Origin: G965197405 sp965197405
GTDB lineage: Bacteria > Chloroflexota > Dehalococcoidia > Lucifugimonadales > JAGWBF01
Length of the DNA stretch: 64,000 nucleotides
NCBI GenBank assembly: GCA_965197405.1
Contig: OZ240206.1
Location: 1,922,001-1,986,000, forward strand
Reading direction: 5' to 3'
The notes beneath the pieces were generated by a model. It was given only the letters and a program-made list of their open reading frames with translations, was not told the DNA's origin and searched no databases. A program made the position numbers and the translations under genes. How positions within the stretch are numbered: position 1 is the first letter of the stretch; every line of letters begins with the position of its first letter. Below, piece by piece: positions 17,179 through 25,448 of this stretch.

Positions 17179-17330
17179 ACGCCTCAGGTGAAACTCACTA
17201 TGGCCAACCCGCCATAGTAGCCCCATGATTCACAGGAACAGGCGAGGGGCCTCCCCTGAGTCCCCCCCATTGCCAAGGGAGGACTCAGGGGAGGTCGGAG
17301 CCCTTTGATTGTCAGCCCTGTCACGCTCTC

Positions 17331-17386
17331 GTCATTCCTGCCCCGTATCCAGTACGGGGCAGGCCTTGAGCCGGAATCCAGGATTT
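17331..17386. repeat. Dispersed repeat, family 1 variant
   Basis: CGTCATTCCTGCCCCGTATC, an inverted TACGGGGCAGG, then CTTGAGCCGGAATCCAGG. It shares the GAGCCGGAATCCA segment with the copy near 8570. It lies between two genes. Confidence 0.6.
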
Positions 17387-17441
17387 CTCGGCAGACCGAG
17401 TCAACCACCCTCACCCGGAGAGGCGAGCAAGGAGGCAAGAT

Positions 17442-18047
17442 ATGACCGCAAGGACGCACGACTTTCACGACGGCAGCCGCCAGCTTCAGGACAAATTCGA
17501 CACTCGACGCCTGGCCGACCGCTCCGCCAAAAGGGTGACGGAAACCATCGGTGAGGCGGACAGGGAGTTCATCGGTCGGGCAGACATGTTCTTTCTAGCC
17601 ACGTGCGACCATCGGGGCATCCCCACGGTGTCATTCAAGGGGGGCGACCCGGGCTTCGTGCGGGTCGTGGATGAGCGCTCAATCGCCTTTCCCAACTACG
17701 ACGGCAACGGCAAGTACCTCTCTATGGGCAACTTGCTGATGAACCCCAATGTAGGCCTGCTGTTTATTGACTTCGAGAACCAGAAGAGAATGCGTCTACA
17801 GGGCGTTGCGACAATCCGCGACGATGACGAGTTACTGGCGGAGTACCCGGAGGCCCAGTTCGTGGTACGAGTGGAGGCCACCGAGGTTTTCACGAATTGC
17901 CCCCGCTACGTCCCCAAATACCAGCTCCTCGAGCGGTCCAAGTTCGTGCCCAGAGCGGGCCATGAGACGCCCGTACCCGAATGGAAGACGAATCCGGAAG
18001 TGCAGGACCTTCTACCCGCGAAGGACCCGGCAAGGAAGCTAGACTAG
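17442..18047 (+). CDS. Pyridoxamine 5'-phosphate oxidase-like flavoprotein
   Basis: The 201-residue protein has a split-barrel FMN-binding fold: EFIGRADMFFLATCDHRGIP near residue 40, FPNYDGNGKYLSMGNLLMNP near 85 and NVGLLFIDFENQKRMRLQGVA near 105. The C-terminal CPRYVPKYQ segment is common in the subgroup annotated as pyridoxamine 5'-phosphate oxidase family protein, whose members reduce diverse substrates with FMN or F420 or bind haem. The ATG follows AAGGAGG. The physiological substrate is unknown; true PdxH function is unlikely at this length and motif set. Confidence 0.82.
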   Translation: MTARTHDFHDGSRQLQDKFDTRRLADRSAKRVTETIGEADREFIGRADMFFLATCDHRGIPTVSFKGGDPGFVRVVDERSIAFPNYDGNGKYLSMGNLLMNPNVGLLFIDFENQKRMRLQGVATIRDDDELLAEYPEAQFVVRVEATEVFTNCPRYVPKYQLLERSKFVPRAGHETPVPEWKTNPEVQDLLPAKDPARKLD

Positions 18048-18155
18048 ACCGGGCATAGGCCGTGTCTCAGTTTGAGATTCCCGGATTTACCTACCTCAAG
18101 AAAGTGAGGCAGAAATATCCGAGCGTCAACCTGAGGTGGTCTAAGGAGGGAATGA

Positions 18156-18407
18156 ATGGCGGTCTTACTCAGTAAACAAATATCCGCATACGAAGAAATG
18201 CGTGAACACCTAGAGCTTGATCACTTCGGCGAGTGGGTCGTTGTGCATGACGAAACCCTTGCGGGAACCTATGAATCGTTCGAGGAGGCTGCCGAGGACG
18301 CGGTCCGGCAATTCGGGCGCGGACCATACCTGATTAGACGAGTAGGTGAGACCTCGGTTACGCTGCCGGCTTCTGTGCTATATAGGCCAGTCAATGCCAA
18401 CGGCTAG
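18156..18407 (+). CDS. Small protein upstream of a retropepsin (DUF5678-like)
   Basis: The 83-residue protein includes YEEMREHLELDHFGEWVVVH, ETLAGTYESFEEAAEDAV and FGRGPYLIRRVGE, a pattern I recognise from small proteins often encoded just before an aspartic protease-like gene. AAGGAGGG precedes the ATG. The downstream retropepsin gene starts 14 bases inside this one, so the pair is coupled. Function is unknown; a partner or substrate role, or a toxin-antitoxin-like pairing, are guesses. Confidence 0.7.
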   Translation: MAVLLSKQISAYEEMREHLELDHFGEWVVVHDETLAGTYESFEEAAEDAVRQFGRGPYLIRRVGETSVTLPASVLYRPVNANG

Positions 18408-18855
18408 AATCGGGTTCGGTGACAGTGTAGGCCCCCTCTCCGGTCAGGATATGTTGGTGACGTATGGACCTACTCTGTCAGTACGGATTGGATTCGACCC
18501 AGAGGTTCAACGTAGCAGCGGGGCTCGCCCCAACCTGCCGGAAAGCCAGCATCTCGCGCTGGTGGATACCGGTGCCGGGGAAAGTTGCATTGACTCCTCT
18601 CTAGCCAGGGACCTAAAGCTGCCTGTAGTTGACCGGTTGCCGGTATCCGGAGCGCATGGAGCGAGCCCGGTCAACTTCCATCTCGCCCATATTTATGTCC
18701 CCGTTTTGGAGTGTACGATCTACGGGAGATTTGCCGGCGTTCATCTCAGTGCCGGTGGACAACCACATCTGGCTCTTATTGGTAGGATTTTCCTCCAACA
18801 CTTCACCATGACGTATGAAGGCCGGACGGGAGATGTGACGATCAGCAACGATTAG
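18394..18855 (+). CDS. Retropepsin-like aspartic protease, coupled to the small gene before it
   Basis: Starting at ATG 18394 the protein has 153 residues. The active-site motif is HLALVDTGAGESCIDSSLAR near residue 50, and a second conserved segment is PHLALIGRIFLQHFTMTYEG near 127, the hydrophobic-Gly-Arg block seen in retropepsin-like bacterial proteins. The start overlaps the 83-residue gene by 14 bases. Internal ATG 18451 is an alternative start but leaves less N-terminal sequence. The target is unknown. Confidence 0.75.
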   Translation: MPTARIGFGDSVGPLSGQDMLVTYGPTLSVRIGFDPEVQRSSGARPNLPESQHLALVDTGAGESCIDSSLARDLKLPVVDRLPVSGAHGASPVNFHLAHIYVPVLECTIYGRFAGVHLSAGGQPHLALIGRIFLQHFTMTYEGRTGDVTISND

Positions 18856-18977
18856 GCCGCAATCGTTGCCTCCATGACGTGGACTGTGATGTCAGCCTCG
18901 CGAGGTCTCCACAGGAAGCGGACCACGATTTCAAACCGGTACATTACCCTGACATAGGCGCACGAAGGGGAGATGGC

Positions 18978-20072
18978 ATGGTCTCAAATAGACGGGCCCC
19001 TACCTATCAGCTTGCAGACACGCTGGACGCGATCGAGGAGTGCTACCGGAGAGGCTGGACCGACGGCCTCCCCGTGGTGCCTCCCACGTCGGACCGGGTC
19101 GCCGAAATGGTGGACTACGTGGGCCTGGAGCCATACCACGTCCTGGGCGAGGTCCCGGTCCGGCGCCGCGTCCTGACAGTGGAGCAGGCCGCCGCCAACG
19201 CCGTCATGGCCGGCTGCCTTCCCTCCCACTTCCCCATAGTCCTCGCCACGATGGAGGCCCTCTTCGAGTATGACCCCAACTGCATTCACGAGGCCTCCTG
19301 CACCACCAACTCCTCGGGAATCCTCATGCTGGTCAACGGCCCCATACGCTCCCGCATAGGTCTGAACTGTACCGACGACCTTCTCAGTCCCGGCCACCGC
19401 GCCAACACCACCATCGGGCGCGCAATCCGCCTCATCATGATCAACGTCTTCGAGCAACGCTCGGGTATCCTCGACCGGGGGTGCATGGGCTCGTTGACCA
19501 AGCACGGCGTCTGCTTCGGCGAGGATGAGGAGCGCAGCCCCTGGCCTCCCTTCCACGTGAGCCAGGGCTTCAAACCGGAGGACTCCACCGTGACGGTGGC
19601 GACGATTCAGGACCCGGAGATGCTGGGCAACCGGTATGGCCTGACGGCGGAGAGCGTGATGGACTCCATCGCCGAAGGGATGGCCTCCCACGGGCTGGCG
19701 AACTACTTCCCGCCCCTCCCGACTGCGGACCGGACCTACCCATTGCCTCATGGCGCCCAGTGGTTCTGGGTGGTCGGCCACTGGCACGCGGAGATGCTGG
19801 GCGCCCAGGGCTGGGACCGCCCCCGCATCCAGGAGTACGTTTGGGAGAGGGCCTGGCGTCCCCGTGCCCACCTCAAGAGGATGGGGTCTGTCATGGGCAA
19901 TGTCACGCCGGAGGACGAAGCTACCCGGTCTTACGCGGCGGCCTCGCCGGAGGACATCTTCATCGTGAAGGCAGGGGGGGACAGCGGCATTTACAGCGAG
20001 CTTATAATGAACTACTTCGGAGTCCTGGCCACCACGGTACGCATTCGCGAGCCAAAGGGAGGGCCGGGTTAG
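18978..20072 (+). CDS. Uncharacterised protein encoded before the UGSC gene
   Basis: ATG 18978 follows AGGGGAG and gives 364 residues; an upstream in-frame ATG at 18879 lacks a ribosome site. Recognisable segments are IEECYRRGWTDGLPVVPPT near residue 20, MAGCLPSHFPIVLATMEAL near 80, ASCTTNSSGILMLVNGP near 105, and IVKAGGDSGIYSELIMNYFG near 330. I recall this kind of protein as a recurring neighbour of UGSC genes, without known activity. It ends 11 bases before the UGSC start, so the two probably form one transcript and may form a complex or act on the same substrate. Several cysteines (MAGC, EASC, GLNC, RGC) could matter for redox chemistry. Confidence 0.7.
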   Translation: MVSNRRAPTYQLADTLDAIEECYRRGWTDGLPVVPPTSDRVAEMVDYVGLEPYHVLGEVPVRRRVLTVEQAAANAVMAGCLPSHFPIVLATMEALFEYDPNCIHEASCTTNSSGILMLVNGPIRSRIGLNCTDDLLSPGHRANTTIGRAIRLIMINVFEQRSGILDRGCMGSLTKHGVCFGEDEERSPWPPFHVSQGFKPEDSTVTVATIQDPEMLGNRYGLTAESVMDSIAEGMASHGLANYFPPLPTADRTYPLPHGAQWFWVVGHWHAEMLGAQGWDRPRIQEYVWERAWRPRAHLKRMGSVMGNVTPEDEATRSYAAASPEDIFIVKAGGDSGIYSELIMNYFGVLATTVRIREPKGGPG

Positions 20073-20083
20073 GAGGATGTAGT

Positions 20084-20638
20084 ATGACCGGTCTCAAGCA
20101 ACCCACAGTCTACCTGGTGGACCCCACCGGCGAGGACCCGGGAGAGCGCTCCCTGGTCTTGGCGCCACGCTCGGCTGACCTGCGCGGCAAGCGCCTGGGG
20201 CTGCTGGACAACTCCAAGGGCAACTCCGACGTCATCCTTCGCGCCATCGCGCGGACCCTCAACGAGGAGTTCGAGTTCGCCGACGTCTTCTACGTCAAGA
20301 AGCATTCGGCGTCGCTGCCTCCTTATCCCCAAGTGATGGCCGACCTTCACAGGTACGCCGACCTGGTGATAACCGGGGTAGGCGATTGAGGGGGCTGCTC
20401 GTCGGGCAGTTTGTACGACGGAGTGACCCTGGAGCAGCAGGGGCTACCCACAGCTACCATCATCACCGACGTGTTCGTAAAGACGGCGCGCGCTTACACG
20501 CGGCTTCTGGGCGTCCCCGACTTTCCCTATCTGGTCTGTCCTCATCCCATCACAAACGTCGGCCCGGCAGAGTTGGAAGCGCGGGCGCAGGAGCTGGTGC
20601 CCCAGGTGAGCCGCCTTCTGCTGGAGGGGCACTTGTAG
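20084..20638 (+). CDS. UGSC-family selenoprotein, TGA read as selenocysteine
   Basis: From ATG 20084 (AGGAGG seven bases upstream) the frame reads through TGA at 20387-20389 and continues without another stop to TAG 20636-20638, giving 184 residues with Sec at position 102. The context is LVITGVGD-U-GGCSSGSLYDG, the active-site region of the UGSC family, where U or C is followed by Gly-x-Cys. Both halves are clearly one protein: the N-terminal half has DLRGKRLGLLDNSKGNSDVI, the C-terminal half has LPTATIITDVF and PDFPYLVCPHPITN. A SECIS-like hairpin follows the TGA. Reaction unknown; a selenol/thiol redox role is inferred. A gene-caller would split it at TGA. Confidence 0.85.
20387..20423 (+). 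promoter_or_regulatory. Candidate bacterial SECIS element
   Basis: Directly after TGA (20387-20389), CTC-GTCG (20398-20404) pairs with CGAC-GGAG (20416-20423) with one bulged base, leaving an 11-base loop that begins GG (20405-20415). A G among the first loop bases and this distance from TGA agree with the known bacterial SECIS pattern. An alternative stem GGCTGC/GCAGTT (20393-20411) competes with it. Confidence 0.6.
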
Positions 20639-20683
20639 GGCCATCCACGGCCTTACCATGAAAATGGCCCACCCTCTCTCGTG

Positions 20684-20782
20684 TCATTCCGAGCGCAGCG
20701 AGGAATCTAAAGACCTATGCCACTCAATAAGCTTACACCTTAGATTCCTCACTCCGCTTCGCTCCGTTCGGAATGACACGCG
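20684..20782. repeat. Dispersed repeat, family 2 (two inverted copies)
   Basis: GTGTCATTCCGAGCGCAGCG at 20680-20699 and the inverted CTCCGTTCGGAATGACACGC near 20763-20783 flank about 60 bases, so the whole segment can fold. Same family as 8917-8983 and 25186-25338. Confidence 0.65.
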
Positions 20783-20861
20783 CGGCTGGGGCCTGCCTGC
20801 CGCAGGCAGGCTATATTCACTCTCATCGAGAGCGAAAGGCCGTAGCATTTCCCATCGCATT

Positions 20862-22457
20862 CTAGGGGTCTATGAGCACCCCGGGGTTGAGCACGCCCTT
20901 CGGGTCTATGCTGTGCTTGACCGCCCGCAGCGCCTGGGCGAAAGGCTCCGGTCGCTGCTTGTCGTACCACGGCCTGTGGAGGCGTCCGACCGCGTGGTGA
21001 TGGGTGATGGTGCCCCCGGCCTTCATTATTGCCTCCGACGCGGCCTGCTTGATGGCGGCCTGCTGCTCTGTCCACGAGCCCCGCTTGTAAAGTCCCGAGT
21101 AGGTGTAGTAGGGCGCCGGGCCATCGGTGTAGACGTGGGTGAAGCGGCAATTCAGGGTGCCCCCGCCACAGACTTCTTGTAGGGCCTTCATCACGGCTTC
21201 GCGCACCTGGCTATCCAGGTCGGGCCACCGGTCCCAGGTGACCGCGGTCTCGAACGTGTCGGTGACAAGACCAAGGCCGGCTGCGAGGCCCTCGCGGGCG
21301 TGGACAAAGGAGCTGCGCCAGGAGCCAACCGCGCCCTGGCGCCCCGTGGGTTCACCCACGCCGGAGACATAGATGTCCGAGTCATCTATCTGCCCGCCGG
21401 CCTCGCGAGCGATCTCCACGGCAACTCGTATAGGCCACTCCTGGGACACCTCCGCAGACTCGAACCCGATGATTAGCAGCGCGTGTTCGCCGTCCATTCC
21501 GGCGCTGGCCCGCCCCAACTCCGGGTCAAGGATGCGGAGGTTCGCCGGCCAGAGCTTCGCCTGCACAATCTGTCGCGTCGCCTCGCAGCCGGACTCCCAG
21601 GAGGGAAAGGTCACGCCCGCCGTGGCACGGTGCTTGGGTCGCGCCTGGATGCGCATCCACGCCTCGGTGATGATGCCCAGGATTCCCTCGCTGCCGATGG
21701 CGAGCCGGTCCGGACTCGGCCCCGCTCCACTGCCCGGCAACCGTCGCGACTCCCACCATCCAACGGGCGTCAGCATTCTCACCGACTCTACCAGGTCGTC
21801 TATATGGGTGTCTTTGGTGGCGTAATGGCCGCCGGAGCGCGTGGCAATCCAGCCCCCCAGGGTTGAGCCATCGAAGCTCTGGGGGAAGTGGCGCAGCGTG
21901 TAGCCGTGGGGGCGTAGCTGGTCTTCCAGGGCCGGGCCGAACACGCCGGCCTGGATGCGGGCCGCGCGGGAGGTCTCGTCTATCTCCAGCACGCGGTCGA
22001 ACTGGTCCATGTCAACGGTGACGACGCCGTCATACCCCTCGGGCGGCGTCACGCCGCCGACCACGGAGGAGCCTCCACCGTAGGGGATAGTCGCGTACCC
22101 GTGGTCCGAGCACCACTCCAGGACCGCCTCAAGCTCCTGCTCGGTGCGCGGGTGGGCGACGATGTCAGGCGGGTTCGAGAACTCCCCCAGACCGGCAAGC
22201 TGCCTGAACCCTCCATGAGAGTGCAAGGCCCGCTCATAGGTGTCGGTGAAACAGAACTCGGCGATGGAATCCGGCGCCTTGATGCGGGGAGGGCGAAGCT
22301 GAAGGTCCTCGGCCCGGGGTATCTGAGGCGCATCGAGGGTCACTCCCAATTGCTCTGAGAGCCGCTTTGCGTGCTCGCAACGCTCCGCGTAGGTCGGCTC
22401 ATCGGACTCCAGCCCGTATATCCAGTAGCTGCGTCGCGCCTTCCTCCTGGTCGCCAT
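20862..22457 (-). CDS. FAD-linked oxidase, alkyl-DHAP-synthase-like
   Basis: The 531-residue protein belongs to the VAO/PCMH flavoproteins. The FAD domain has PPDIVAHPRTEQELEAVLEW near residue 95, TIPYGGGSSVVGGVTPPEG near 120, RIQAGVFGPALEDQLRPHGY near 165, SFDGSTLGGWIATRSGGHYA near 195 and AIGSEGILGIITEAWMRI near 250. The C-terminus has TITHHHAVGRLHRPWY and DPKGVLNPGVLIDP. The HHH motif and overall layout resemble alkyldihydroxyacetonephosphate synthase, but D-lactate/glycolate-type oxidase function is possible. AAGGAGGCGGAC precedes the ATG. It faces the UGSC gene across a repeat. Confidence 0.85.
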   Translation of the reverse strand: MATRRKARRSYWIYGLESDEPTYAERCEHAKRLSEQLGVTLDAPQIPRAEDLQLRPPRIKAPDSIAEFCFTDTYERALHSHGGFRQLAGLGEFSNPPDIVAHPRTEQELEAVLEWCSDHGYATIPYGGGSSVVGGVTPPEGYDGVVTVDMDQFDRVLEIDETSRAARIQAGVFGPALEDQLRPHGYTLRHFPQSFDGSTLGGWIATRSGGHYATKDTHIDDLVESVRMLTPVGWWESRRLPGSGAGPSPDRLAIGSEGILGIITEAWMRIQARPKHRATAGVTFPSWESGCEATRQIVQAKLWPANLRILDPELGRASAGMDGEHALLIIGFESAEVSQEWPIRVAVEIAREAGGQIDDSDIYVSGVGEPTGRQGAVGSWRSSFVHAREGLAAGLGLVTDTFETAVTWDRWPDLDSQVREAVMKALQEVCGGGTLNCRFTHVYTDGPAPYYTYSGLYKRGSWTEQQAAIKQAASEAIMKAGGTITHHHAVGRLHRPWYDKQRPEPFAQALRAVKHSIDPKGVLNPGVLIDP

Positions 22458-22490
22458 GTCCGCCTCCTTATGGCCGTCTCGTGCGCAAGA

Positions 22491-22510
22491 ATTATAACCC
22501 CAGAATTATA
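22491..22510 (-). promoter_or_regulatory. Two -10 boxes before the FAD oxidase
   Basis: On the minus strand TATAAT occurs at 22505-22510 and again at 22491-22496, 34-53 bases before the ATG. No strong -35 is visible, so which one is used is uncertain. Confidence 0.4.
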
Positions 22511-22683
22511 CTTAACGGGGTGGCGGTTGACCAGACGACGGGCGCTTGCAGAGACGCGACTGTCTCCCGAGCCGGAGCGATGGGTATGTATGTACGCAAA
22601 TCAGAATAGTAGCGTTATATTGGTATATGTGTTGCGAATTCAGCATGTATATGATATTCACGCACTGAAATTGGACTCATACG

Positions 22684-22712
22684 TTGACATGCCTGGGCGA
22701 CGGTAGTATAGT
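22684..22712 (+). promoter_or_regulatory. Strong sigma-70-type promoter for the amidohydrolase pair
   Basis: TTGACA (22684-22689), a 17-base spacer and TATAGT (22707-22712), 43 bases before ATG 22756. This is one of the best promoter matches in the window and implies vigorous transcription of both tandem genes. Confidence 0.8.
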
Positions 22713-22755
22713 TGCAGCGTCAGAAGGCATTTCACAAAACAAAGGAGGTTCGAGT

Positions 22756-23886
22756 ATGGCTAACTACAGAGTCGTATCGTCCGATAACCACGTCACCGAG
22801 CCGGCTGACCTGTGGCAGACCAGGAGTCCCGCCAAGTTCAGAGATCGGGTGCCCCATATTGTCCGAACGGACGACGGCACCGACTGGTGGGTCTGCGACG
22901 ATTACAAGGTGGTCAGCGTTTTCTTCGGGACCCAGACGGGCGTGAGGTTCGAGGAGCCTGAAAAGCTGAGCATTAGCGGGTCGGAAACCATCTATGAAAA
23001 CCTGCGGCCCGGCGGCTACATTCCCGAAGAGCACATCAAAGACATGGACATTGACGGGATTGACGTGAGCATAGTCTATCCCACCGTTGGCCTCCTGCTC
23101 TTCAGCGTGCCGGATAGCGAGCTTCTCACGTCGGTGTTCGCGTCGTACAACGACTGGGTCGCCGAGTTCTGCAACGCAATCCCCAGGCGGCTCAAGGGTA
23201 TCGCCATGCTGAACGTGGACGACGTGTCAGAGAGCGTGAAAGAGCTGGAGCGCTGCGCCAAGCTGGGATTCTGCGGGGCCATGATCACCGTGTATCCCCC
23301 GGAAGAGAGGTCCTACGACCTGCCCGAATACGAGCCTCTCTGGGCTGCCGCCGAAGATCTACAAATGCCCCTGGGCCTCCACGCCGGCACGAACCGTCCC
23401 GGCCCGGGCCAGGAGTTCTCCAACATCGAGACCGTCAAGCCCGCCTTCATCTCCAATTTTGACCACTGGGTGCGGGTCTCCATCGCCCATATGATATTCA
23501 GCGGGGTGTTCGAGCGCCATCCCAAGCTACAAATAGGGTCCGTAGAGCAGGAGTTGTCCTGGGTCCCCCATTTCCTGGACCGGATGGACTACACCCATAC
23601 CCAGAGGGTCCAGGAGTGGTCCCCCCACCGGTTCAAGGACGACGTTCTTCCCAGCGACTTCTTCCACCGCAACGTGTTCCTTGGCTTCCAGGAGGATATC
23701 CTGGGCATAAGGGACCGGCACATCATAGGCGTGGATAACCTGCTGTGGGGTGGAGACTATCCTCACCCCGAGTCCACATTCCCGAGGAGCCGGGAGATAA
23801 TCGAGGAGATTCTATCGGGGTGCACCGAGGAGGAGAAGGCCAAGATCGCCGGCGAGAACTCTGTCAGGATATATCACCTCGACTAG
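22756..23886 (+). CDS. Metal-dependent amidohydrolase (amidohydrolase 2 family), copy 1
   Basis: The 376-residue TIM-barrel protein belongs to the ACMSD-like amidohydrolases, which decarboxylate or hydrate aromatic acids. It begins ANYRVVSSDNHVTEPADLW, where the usual metal HxH is replaced by DNH. Later segments include DIDGIDVSIVYPTVGLLLF, LGLHAGTNRPGPG with a metal His, VSIAHMIFSGVFERHPKLQI and LLWGGDYPHPESTFPRSREI with the active-site Asp. AAAGGAGG precedes ATG 22756. The next gene is a copy of identical length. The substrate is not predictable. Confidence 0.88.
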   Translation: MANYRVVSSDNHVTEPADLWQTRSPAKFRDRVPHIVRTDDGTDWWVCDDYKVVSVFFGTQTGVRFEEPEKLSISGSETIYENLRPGGYIPEEHIKDMDIDGIDVSIVYPTVGLLLFSVPDSELLTSVFASYNDWVAEFCNAIPRRLKGIAMLNVDDVSESVKELERCAKLGFCGAMITVYPPEERSYDLPEYEPLWAAAEDLQMPLGLHAGTNRPGPGQEFSNIETVKPAFISNFDHWVRVSIAHMIFSGVFERHPKLQIGSVEQELSWVPHFLDRMDYTHTQRVQEWSPHRFKDDVLPSDFFHRNVFLGFQEDILGIRDRHIIGVDNLLWGGDYPHPESTFPRSREIIEEILSGCTEEEKAKIAGENSVRIYHLD

Positions 23887-23924
23887 GGCAGGCCCATTCG
23901 TAACAAAGCAGAGGAGATTTGAGT

Positions 23925-25055
23925 ATGGCTAATTACAGGATCATATCATCGGATAACCACGTTATGGAGCCGGTAGACCTGTGGTCGTCCAGAATTGCTC
24001 GCAAGTTCGCAGAGAGGGCGCCGCGCGTCGTTCGCATGGACGATGGCAGCGACTGGTGGGTCTGCGACGGCAACAAAATCATGGGTGCGTTCGCCGCGAC
24101 TCAGACTGGCATGAGGTTTGAGGAGCCCGAAAAGCTGCGGCTTGGCGGGTCGGAAGCTACCTATGAAAACGTGCGGCTTGGCGGCTACATTCCCGAAGAG
24201 CATATCAAAGACATGGACATTGATGGGATTGACGTGAGCATCGTCTACCCCACCACCGGCCTCCTGCTCTTCGGCGTACCGGACAGCGATCTCCTGACGT
24301 CAGTATTCACATCGTACAACGACTGGGTCGCCGAGTTCTGCAACGCGATCCCCAGGCGGCTCAAGGGCATAGCAATGGTTAACGTAGACGATGTGGGGTC
24401 AGGCGTAAAGGAGTTGGAACGATGCGCCAAGCTGGGGTTTTGTGGGGCCATGATTACCGTGTATCCCCCCGAAGAAAGGTCCTACGACCTGCCCGAGTAT
24501 GAGCCTCTCTGGGCCGCCGCCGAGGACCTGCAAATGCCCCTTGGCCTTCATGTCGGCACAAACCGCCCGGGCCCGGGCCAGGAGTTCGTCAGCCTGGACA
24601 CCGTTAGGCCCGGCTTCATTTCCAACCTCGACCACTGGGCACGGGTTTCCATTGCCCACATGATATTCAGCGGGGTGTTCGAGCGCCACCCGAAGCTACG
24701 GATAGGGGCCGTAGAGACGGAGCTGTCCTGGGCCCCCCATTTCCTGGACCGGATGGACTACACCCATACTCAGAGGGTCCAGGAGTGGTCCCCCCACCGG
24801 TTCAAGGACGACGTTCTTCCCAGCGACTTCTTTCACCGCAACGTGTTCCTGGGCTTCCAGGAGGATGCCCTGGGCATAAGGGACCGAGACATCATAGGCA
24901 TAGATAACCTCCTGTGGGGTGGAGACTATCCTCATCCGGAGTCCACATTCCCGAGGAGCCGGGAGATAATCGAGGAGATTCTGTCGGACTGCACCGAGGA
25001 AGAGAAGGTCAAAATCGCCGGCGGGAACTCTGCCAGGATATATCACCTGGACTAG
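23925..25055 (+). CDS. Metal-dependent amidohydrolase, copy 2 (tandem duplicate)
   Basis: This gene has the same length (376 residues, 1131 bp) as the one 38 bases upstream and is more than 80% identical by eye, with no indels. Differences cluster in the first 70 residues (SRIARKFAERAPRVV, NKIMGAFAATQTG) and are rare in the barrel core, including the shared HTQRVQEWSPHRFKDDVLPS. GAGGAG precedes ATG 23925. It is transcribed from the promoter at 22684, with a terminator after it. The pair may form hetero-oligomers or have split substrate range. Confidence 0.88.
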   Translation: MANYRIISSDNHVMEPVDLWSSRIARKFAERAPRVVRMDDGSDWWVCDGNKIMGAFAATQTGMRFEEPEKLRLGGSEATYENVRLGGYIPEEHIKDMDIDGIDVSIVYPTTGLLLFGVPDSDLLTSVFTSYNDWVAEFCNAIPRRLKGIAMVNVDDVGSGVKELERCAKLGFCGAMITVYPPEERSYDLPEYEPLWAAAEDLQMPLGLHVGTNRPGPGQEFVSLDTVRPGFISNLDHWARVSIAHMIFSGVFERHPKLRIGAVETELSWAPHFLDRMDYTHTQRVQEWSPHRFKDDVLPSDFFHRNVFLGFQEDALGIRDRDIIGIDNLLWGGDYPHPESTFPRSREIIEEILSDCTEEEKVKIAGGNSARIYHLD

Positions 25056-25090
25056 GGCACGGCCCCCGTATCCCCCCTACGCACAATTCC

Positions 25091-25128
25091 GGCGGGTACT
25101 CCTGCATAGGAGTACCCGCCGCCGTTTC
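25091..25128 (+). terminator. Terminator after the amidohydrolase pair
   Basis: GGCGGGTACTCCT, loop GCAT and AGGAGTACCCGCC form a 13-bp perfect stem (25091-25120). The following GCCGTTTCTG is only weakly T-rich, so efficiency is uncertain. It ends the tandem amidohydrolase unit. Confidence 0.65.
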
Positions 25129-25185
25129 TGGGTGTGCACCCAGGGTTGTTTCATTCTCGACGCTAAGTAAATACAGGCCCCCGCC

Positions 25186-25338
25186 GCGCGTCATTCCGAA
25201 CGGAGCGAAGCGGAGTGAGGAATCTGAGGTGATGCCTAACAAAAATTGGAATCAAGGCAGTACCAGCCAGAACAAGGCCGCGGTCAGCTACCATTTTAGA
25301 CCCCTCGCTTCGCTCGAGGTGACAATGAAACGACCATG
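25186..25338. repeat. Dispersed repeat, family 2 (two units)
   Basis: GCGTCATTCCGAACGGAGCG with AGCGGAGTGAGGAATCTGAG near 25187-25230, and TTAGACCCCTCGCTTCGCTC with GAGGTGACAATGAAACGACC near 25296-25338. The second unit matches 8917-8983 in order of parts. Confidence 0.65.
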
Positions 25339-25355
25339 AAAAGACCCATAGCTGT

Positions 25356-25384
25356 TTGACCCCTCTCGGTCCCGTGTATATAAT
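25356..25384 (+). promoter_or_regulatory. Sigma-70-type promoter for the AtuA-like operon
   Basis: TTGACC (25356-25361), 17-base spacer, TATAAT (25379-25384), 65 bases before the ATG of the AtuA-like gene. Spacing is ideal. Confidence 0.75.
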
Positions 25385-25448
25385 GGGGACACTGTTCGAG
25401 TGACAATCTACTCTTGAATCAGGGAAGTCTGGCTGAGGTGGTGAAGCT

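Noticed and set aside
18062..18175. 37-codon frame from GTG reading FEIPGFTYLKKVRQKYPSVN
   Set aside because: Protein-like composition, but no ribosome site and it overlaps the well-supported start of the 83-residue gene; could be a remnant, not enough evidence.
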